In this document: positions 23,361 to 27,766 of the stretch, in pieces | Position numbering within the stretch: the first letter of the stretch is position 1 | How the letters are laid out: each line of letters starts with the position of its first letter | Assembly: GCA_036745875.1 (NCBI GenBank) | Contig: DAIOFH010000045.1 | Coordinates: 1 to 27,766, forward strand | Reading direction: 5' to 3' | Length of the DNA: 27,766 bases | From: DAIOFH01 sp036745875 | GTDB lineage: Bacteria; Planctomycetota; SZUA-567 | Notes under the pieces: generated by a model | Told to the model about the DNA's origin: nothing | Databases searched by the model: none | Seen by the model: only the letters and a program-made list of their open reading frames with translations | Made by a program: the position numbers and the translations under genes

Positions 23361-24094
23361 GTCTTTGTCTCCAGGTAGCCGCGCGGGGTGACCATCTTGC
23401 CGTTGATATTCCGCGTCTGGCTGGAGCCGACAAAGACGGTGGTAAACATGTCCGCCTGCCATTCCCGCAATTCGGCCAGAGTCAGCACCCCGCATTCCTG
23501 GCCGACCCGGGCGATATTTCGCACCCAGCCGCAAACTGTGTCCGAATCGCGATACGACAGAAGAATGTCACAGGCGGCAGGCAACTGTTTAGTCCGGCGC
23601 TTGCTGGCAGGGTTGTACAAGCAGAGGACAAAGTCGGCCGCGGCCGCCGCGTGGAGGCGTTTTACGATTGTCTCCCATGGCGTGAGCAGGTTGCTGAGGG
23701 AAATCACGGCAAAGTCATGCATAAGGGGCGCGCCGAGCACGGCGGCACCGGACATGGCTGCCGAGACGCCGGGAACCACTTCTATCTCCATTGGCGGGAA
23801 GTCTGCCGCCAGTTGATAAAGAAGTCCGGCCATGCCGTATACGCCAGCGTCGCCGCTGGAGAGAACGGCGACTTTCTTGCCGTCCACGGCGGCCTGAAGC
23901 GCTTGTTTACATCTGTCGACTTCCTGCGTCATGCCGGTTGCGATGATTTCCTTATCGGGGAAATCGTCGCGGACCAGATCGACATAGATGTCGTAGCCGC
24001 AGAGTATGTCAGCCTCCTTCAGGGCGGCCACGGCGTGTCCGGTCATGCCTTGACGGTCGCCGGGACCTATGCCCACGACAAACACCTTGCTCAC
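23357..24094 (-). CDS. cbiH: Cobalt-factor III / precorrin-3B C17-methyltransferase, 245 aa
   Basis: CbiH methylates C17 and helps ring contraction in the oxygen-independent route. The tetrapyrrole-methylase fold shows VVGIGPGDRQGMTGHAVAAL at the start, LSSGDAGVYGMAGLLYQLA (78-96), the glycine-rich EVVPGVSAAMSGAA, and LCLYNPASKRRTKQL. CbiG precedes it, consistent with the two acting in sequence. GTG start in a GTGA overlap, with AGGAGG upstream. Confidence 0.95.
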   Translation of the reverse strand: MSKVFVVGIGPGDRQGMTGHAVAALKEADILCGYDIYVDLVRDDFPDKEIIATGMTQEVDRCKQALQAAVDGKKVAVLSSGDAGVYGMAGLLYQLAADFPPMEIEVVPGVSAAMSGAAVLGAPLMHDFAVISLSNLLTPWETIVKRLHAAAAADFVLCLYNPASKRRTKQLPAACDILLSYRDSDTVCGWVRNIARVGQECGVLTLAELREWQADMFTTVFVGSSQTRNINGKMVTPRGYLETKT

Positions 24095-25137
24095 ACATAG
24101 CCTCCTTCTTCAGTGTCTGCGGGGGTGTCGAAGTCCAGGCGAATGTCCTTGAGGCCGATCGCCAACGCCACTCCGTCGATGACTGTTTTGGGCCAATAGA
24201 GTTTGCCCCTGCCCCCGAGGACGGCGCTGCGTTCGCAGACTGTGTCGACGCCGGTCACCTCCTGAACGAAACGGGACGTGGAAAAGCCACCCTCGACAGA
24301 ATTGAGTTCCGCCGCCGAAAAGGTGGCGAAGGACAAACCGTATTTCCGGCAGAATTCAAGCAGGCCGGGTTCGTCCATTTTCAGGTCTATGCTATATGCC
24401 TGACGAAACGCCGCCGTATACACATTGGCCTGTATGCACAGTTTGATAAAGGCGTTTTCGACATCCTGCCTGGGCGTCCCCTTTTTGCAGCCGACGCCGA
24501 GAACCGCCATTGGCGGGACGATGTGCAGGGCGTCCATGTTTTCGTCCACCTGGCAGCCGATATAGACGTCATAGCCGCCGGTGGAATATTCGACATATTT
24601 CGGCAAATGGCTGACCACCGGCAAAAGCGTCTTGACGCGGACCGTATCACCGGCAAGGATCTTCGCGGATACGGACTTGATTTTTTCCGGATTGGGGATG
24701 GCGTAGCGATACTTCGTGGCCCAGGCGTCGATACTGAACAGCTCGTTGCAGTCGGTTGCGGTGGTAATTACCGGAGTGGCGTCCAATATTTTCGCGATAC
24801 GGCGCGACAGATCGTTCGCACCGCCGATATGCCCCGACAGCAGGCTGATCACGAACTTGCCAGTCTCGTCCAGGACGACGACGGCCGGGTCGCTGGCCTT
24901 TGACTGTATCTCCGTGGCGATGGCCCGAATGGCGATGCCGGTCGCGCTGATGAAGACAAGGGCGTCCGCGTTCGAGAATACCCTCCCTGTCCATTCGGAC
25001 AAGGTCGGCGCATTTCCGGAGTACTGCCCGCCGCAGCGGGTGAGGGCTGCTTCGTCTCCGGAAGCGTGTAATTTCTCACGGAGCCGTTCACCGAGGCGCT
25101 GACCTTGGGCGGAAAAGCAGGATATTTCAATCCGCAT
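24091..25137 (-). CDS. cbiG: Cobalt-precorrin-5A hydrolase, 348 aa
   Basis: CbiG opens the lactone ring of cobalt-precorrin-5A with loss of acetaldehyde and marks the oxygen-independent pathway. The N-terminal part includes ALVFISATGIAIRAIA and VVVLDETGKFVISLLSGHIG. ATDCNELFSIDAWA follows, then the C-terminal domain starting near AVLGVGCKKGTPRQDVENAF and GGFSTSRFVQEVTGVDTVCE. ATG 25137 overlaps the cbiF end by 11 nt, with GGAAGG upstream. The long in-frame extension upstream is a cbiF shadow. Confidence 0.96.
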   Translation of the reverse strand: MRIEISCFSAQGQRLGERLREKLHASGDEAALTRCGGQYSGNAPTLSEWTGRVFSNADALVFISATGIAIRAIATEIQSKASDPAVVVLDETGKFVISLLSGHIGGANDLSRRIAKILDATPVITTATDCNELFSIDAWATKYRYAIPNPEKIKSVSAKILAGDTVRVKTLLPVVSHLPKYVEYSTGGYDVYIGCQVDENMDALHIVPPMAVLGVGCKKGTPRQDVENAFIKLCIQANVYTAAFRQAYSIDLKMDEPGLLEFCRKYGLSFATFSAAELNSVEGGFSTSRFVQEVTGVDTVCERSAVLGGRGKLYWPKTVIDGVALAIGLKDIRLDFDTPADTEEGGYV

Positions 25138-25888
25138 GTTTCGCCTTCCGCAGGCCGGTGGAAAACGACGGGTCGTAGAGCTTGGAACGCTCGTAGCTGT
25201 CACCCAGAAAATCACCGACAAGGACCAGCGCTGTTTTGCATATGCCATGGCGTTCGCCAGTTTCGGCGAGGGTGCCGACGGTGCAGGGCAACGCCAATTC
25301 GTCCGGCCAACTGGCCTTATAGACGATAGCAGCCGGGGTATCCGGCACGTATGCACCGGCAAGCAGTTCCGCCTGGACTTCCGCAAGCATCCCCGAACTG
25401 AGGAAGACCGCCATGCTGCTCCCGTGGGAGGCGAGGGCGGACAGCCGTTCCTTTTCCGGCACCGGGGTTTTTCCCGCGAGACGTGTTATGACCACTGTTT
25501 GGCTGACGCCGGGCAGGGTGTACTCCGCCTGGAGCGCCGCTGCCGCCGCGGAGAATGACGATACGCCGGGGACGACGGAAAAGGGGATGGATCGCGTGCG
25601 CAGGACGTCCATCTGCTCCCTGATCGCTCCGAAGAGGGCGGGATCGCCGCTGTGCAGGCGGACGGTCGTTCGCCCGTTTTTTTCAGCCGCCGTCATTGCG
25701 TCAATGACCTCCTCCAGCGTCATCGTCGCGCTGTCGAGCCGAATACAGCCCGCTTTCGCATAATCCAGTAGCTCAGGATTCACAAGGCTGCCCGCGTAGA
25801 TAATCACATCGGCCTCGCCCAGGAGGCGCTGGCCGCGCACGGTTATCAGGTCGACCGCGCCGCTTCCCGCTCCGACAAACCAGATCAT
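25127..25888 (-). CDS. cbiF: (Cobalt-)precorrin-4 C11-methyltransferase, 253 aa
   Basis: CbiF/CobM methylates C11. Signature segments are WFVGAGSGAVDLITVRGQRL at the start, VIIYAGSLVNPELL (28-41), RLHSGDPALFGAIREQMDVL and VVPGVSSFSAAAAAL, then TLPGVSQTVVITRLAGKTPV. It starts 3 nt after cbiL, with GGGAGAATAGG overlapping the cbiL end. Length and motif content are standard. Confidence 0.97.
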   Translation of the reverse strand: MIWFVGAGSGAVDLITVRGQRLLGEADVIIYAGSLVNPELLDYAKAGCIRLDSATMTLEEVIDAMTAAEKNGRTTVRLHSGDPALFGAIREQMDVLRTRSIPFSVVPGVSSFSAAAAALQAEYTLPGVSQTVVITRLAGKTPVPEKERLSALASHGSSMAVFLSSGMLAEVQAELLAGAYVPDTPAAIVYKASWPDELALPCTVGTLAETGERHGICKTALVLVGDFLGDSYERSKLYDPSFSTGLRKAKHAD

Positions 25889-25891
25889 AAC

Positions 25892-26587
25892 CTATTCTCC
25901 CGTCTTGAGGATAACGAGGGTGAAGTAATCGTTGTTGATTTCTTCGGCACGCGGCTGGTGGAAAATCCGTTCATTCGCCATGCCGCAATTCTGCACAATG
26001 ACGGATTTCGCCAATACTCCGTGCACGGACAGTTTTTCAAGAAGCATGGCGAGGCGTTTTCCCGATTTCATCCACACGGTCGTCCCCGGCAGGCCTATTT
26101 GGCTCTGGACGTTGTTGTCGGCGTCAGGCATGATCCTGAGAGGCGTGTCCATATCGGTGAGGGTTGTTCCCAGGCGTGACGCGGCGGCGCAAAAACTGGG
26201 CACGCCCGGCACCATCGCTATTTCGTATCCCTCGGGCTGCAACAGGTCGGCGAGGTAACGGAAAGAGGCGTAGATGCTGATGTCGCCGAGGTTCAGGAGC
26301 GCGACTGACTGTCCTGCATCCAGATACTCGCGCACGACCCCGGCTGCTTTCCGGTGGGATGAAGTGCGGATTGCTTCATTGTGGCTCATGGCGAAATCAA
26401 GGGGTACAATGGTTTTGTCCCCAAGGTCGACAGCCTGTTTCGCGATGTCCAGCGCCACCATGTTGCCGCTTTTGGTGCGCGGAGCAGCCACGACTGAGCA
26501 GGCCCTGATCGTATCCACCGCTTTTAATGTCATAAGGGAGGGATCGCCGGGGCCGACTCCTATCCCGTACAGTATGCCGTTGTTCAT
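25892..26587 (-). CDS. cbiL: (Cobalt-)factor II / precorrin-2 C20-methyltransferase, 231 aa
   Basis: CbiL/CobI methylates C20. It has the methylase start GILYGIGVGPGDPSLMTLKA, then NLGDISIYASFRYLADLL and MVPGVPSFCAAASRLG, and the late VIVQNCGMANERIF. ATGA overlap with cbiD. The length is normal for the family. Confidence 0.96.
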   Translation of the reverse strand: MNNGILYGIGVGPGDPSLMTLKAVDTIRACSVVAAPRTKSGNMVALDIAKQAVDLGDKTIVPLDFAMSHNEAIRTSSHRKAAGVVREYLDAGQSVALLNLGDISIYASFRYLADLLQPEGYEIAMVPGVPSFCAAASRLGTTLTDMDTPLRIMPDADNNVQSQIGLPGTTVWMKSGKRLAMLLEKLSVHGVLAKSVIVQNCGMANERIFHQPRAEEINNDYFTLVILKTGE

Positions 26588-27723
26588 TTCCCCTCTTTCG
26601 TATCTTCTGCTATGTGCGCCGCACTGGCTGAAATCCCCAACAATCCGTGTTTGTTGTTGAATAGGATGCAGCCGGTCGCCAAGGAGCTGCGCACGCGTCT
26701 ATCCAAATAAAAATCGATTCGGTCGAGGACCAGGCCAAGGGTCTTGTCCGTCAGTCCGTGTTCTTCGACCAGGGTTAGGCCGTCGTCAACCGTGACTGAA
26801 GCGAGTATTCCGCCGGCAGCAGGGACCGGCACTCCAGCGAGCATTGCATACAGCGCCAGCAGTTCGAGGCGGCAATCCGCCGCGCGGGAATGTGTGTCCA
26901 TAACTCCGCCCGCCAGCTTGATCAATTTCCCGATGTGGCCCACCAGCAGGACGGCGGAAAAATCCAGGTCCGTCGCCATATCGAGGCTGTCCCCTATAAA
27001 ATTGGAGCAAAGGACACGGGGCATATGCCCATAGTCCGGATGGTCGCGGAGAAAGGCGTCGCCGTACTTGCCCGGAGTGAGGATTATTTTCCTGTGGCCT
27101 TCGGCCCGGTACATCTTCAATTCGGCGTGGATAGTGTCGACGACCGCCTTGTTGCTCATCGGTTCGACCAGGCCGGTCGTGCCTATCACGGAAAGTCCGC
27201 CGACTATGCCAAGGTTGGGGTTGAAGGTTTTCGCCGCCAGGCGGACGCCTTCAGGGATACTGATCACCACGTCGATCCCGCCGTCGTGCCCGAAGGCATC
27301 GCAGACCGCCCTGACCTCCTTTTCGATCATCCGTCGTGGCACAGCATTGATCGCCGCCGAACCGACGGGCTGTTCCAGCCCGGGCCGGGTGATCCTGCCG
27401 ACGCCGCCGCCGCCGTCGATGGCTACATCGTGGCCCGCGCTTTTTTTTACCCTCGCATGGACAAGGGCACCGTCCGTAATGTCAGGGTCGTCGCCGGCGT
27501 CCTTCCTGACTGCGCAGGACACGCCGTCATTGTCGATATGGACGTTCTCCACTGGGACTTCGACAACAACGTTGCCGGGCGTCTCGATACTCACTATAGA
27601 AAGAGCCTTGCCGGTGAGGAGGATCGTCGTCGCCGCTTTCGCCGCGAGCGCGGCGCAGCTGCCGGTTGTAAAACCAAGCCGCAGCCGGCGACCGTTTTTT
27701 TGCATAAAGCGGTTGAACGACAA
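26584..27723 (-). CDS. cbiD: Cobalt-precorrin-5B C1-methyltransferase, 379 aa
   Basis: CbiD methylates C1 and is a marker of the anaerobic route. The family start RLRLGFTTGSCAALAAKAA is clear, followed by TRPGLEQPVGSAAINAVPR, GIVGGLSVIGTTGLVEPMSN (171-190 approx.), LVGHIGKLIKLAGGVMDTHS and a basic C-terminal domain. The start is taken as TTG 27723 because GGAG lies 8 nt upstream; an ATG six codons later (27705) has no ribosome binding site. It is the first cobalamin gene of the window and is preceded within 20 nt by a terminator-like hairpin. Confidence 0.94.
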   Translation of the reverse strand: MSFNRFMQKNGRRLRLGFTTGSCAALAAKAATTILLTGKALSIVSIETPGNVVVEVPVENVHIDNDGVSCAVRKDAGDDPDITDGALVHARVKKSAGHDVAIDGGGGVGRITRPGLEQPVGSAAINAVPRRMIEKEVRAVCDAFGHDGGIDVVISIPEGVRLAAKTFNPNLGIVGGLSVIGTTGLVEPMSNKAVVDTIHAELKMYRAEGHRKIILTPGKYGDAFLRDHPDYGHMPRVLCSNFIGDSLDMATDLDFSAVLLVGHIGKLIKLAGGVMDTHSRAADCRLELLALYAMLAGVPVPAAGGILASVTVDDGLTLVEEHGLTDKTLGLVLDRIDFYLDRRVRSSLATGCILFNNKHGLLGISASAAHIAEDTKEGK

Positions 27724-27739
27724 TCTTTCACTCCGTAAT

Positions 27740-27766
27740 AAAAAAGCGCCTCTTCCATACGGAAGA
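27740..27766 (-). terminator. Terminator-like hairpin in the leader of the cobalamin operon (cut by window edge)
   Basis: On the minus strand TCTTCC-GTAT-GGAAGA is followed by GGCGC and six T. The stem is probably longer, with the window edge cutting the partner of GGCGC. Only about five bases separate the T-run from the GGAG ribosome binding site of cbiD, so transcription must read through it. Confidence 0.6.

Larger units (their letters stand above)
13139..27723 (-). other. Anaerobic cobalamin biosynthesis operon (16 genes)
   Basis: All genes share one strand. Eight junctions are 4 nt overlaps (ATGA at cbiD/cbiL, cbiJ/cbiET, cobS/cobU-like, cobC/cbiB, cobD/cbiP; GTGA at cbiG/cbiH, cbiH/cbiJ, cbiA/cobT). 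Two are 11 nt overlaps, one is 47 nt, and the gaps are 3-31 nt. No internal terminator was seen. Cobalt chelatase, cbiC and adenosyltransferase genes are not in the window. Confidence 0.93.

Noticed and set aside
26890..27738. Plus-strand ORF of 282 aa opposite cbiD
   Set aside because: Shadow of CbiD in high-GC sequence; no family motif.
1..27766. CRISPR arrays, tRNA, rRNA genes, transposase genes
   Set aside because: No regularly spaced repeats, tRNA cloverleaf or rRNA-like stretch, and no transposase-like protein was seen.

Overview
The window carries a bacterial chromosomal segment of roughly 55-60% GC coding sequence. A Tat-type precursor, a Sec signal peptide without a lipobox on an ABC solute-binding protein, and a lipoprotein suggest a diderm (Gram-negative-type) cell. 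An oxygen-independent (CbiD/CbiG-type) cobalamin pathway points to an anaerobe. A motile or chemotactic lifestyle is suggested by a methyl-accepting chemotaxis protein. I cannot name the phylum safely. The Hpf / PtsN / YvcK / HPr arrangement would fit PVC-group (for example Lentisphaerota-like) or deltaproteobacterial-like anaerobes, but that is a guess.

Left part (1-3670, + strand): the tail of an unidentified gene, a small STAS-domain protein, then a run of hpf, a PtsN-type EIIA, a membrane-anchored YvcK/CofD-like protein and an HPr closed by a strong intrinsic terminator. The HPr keeps the phosphoryl-accepting His but has Asn in place of the regulatory Ser. This looks like a regulatory phosphotransfer module tied to carbon metabolism and ribosome hibernation, not a sugar-uptake PTS.

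Middle part (3671-8573, + strand): separately promoted single genes. These are a SprA-related putative metalloprotease with an HEQAH motif, a Pro/Ala/Tyr-rich lipoprotein, a membrane-anchored TPR protein and a Tat-exported DUF362 protein. Two dispersed repeat families lie between them. One is a ~105 bp structured, MITE-like element found directly upstream of both yvcK and the TPR gene. The other is a ~30-37 bp hairpin found after the HPr terminator and after the TPR gene.

8574-13114: a minus-strand orphan ABC solute-binding protein followed by a GyrI-like effector-binding-domain gene, with a perfect 13 bp hairpin between them. A 730 bp AT-rich divergent regulatory region separates these from a plus-strand chemoreceptor.

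13139-27766 (minus strand): one tightly packed cobalamin operon in the order cbiD, cbiL, cbiF, cbiG, cbiH, cbiJ, cbiET (fused), cbiA, cobT, cobU, cobS, a second short cobU-like gene, a cobC-type phosphatase, cbiB, cobD, cbiP. Most junctions are ATGA or GTGA overlaps. It covers most corrin-ring steps from cobalt-factor II onward, a,c-diamidation, the four late amidations, aminopropanol-phosphate attachment and lower-ligand assembly. Missing here are the cobalt chelatase, cbiC and a cobalamin adenosyltransferase, which may lie outside the window. A Rho-independent-terminator half-site just ahead of cbiD, with no room for a promoter between it and the start codon, suggests attenuation, possibly by a cobalamin riboswitch beyond the window edge. 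The most interesting protein-level observation is the pair of CobU homologues, in which each has lost a different conserved motif.
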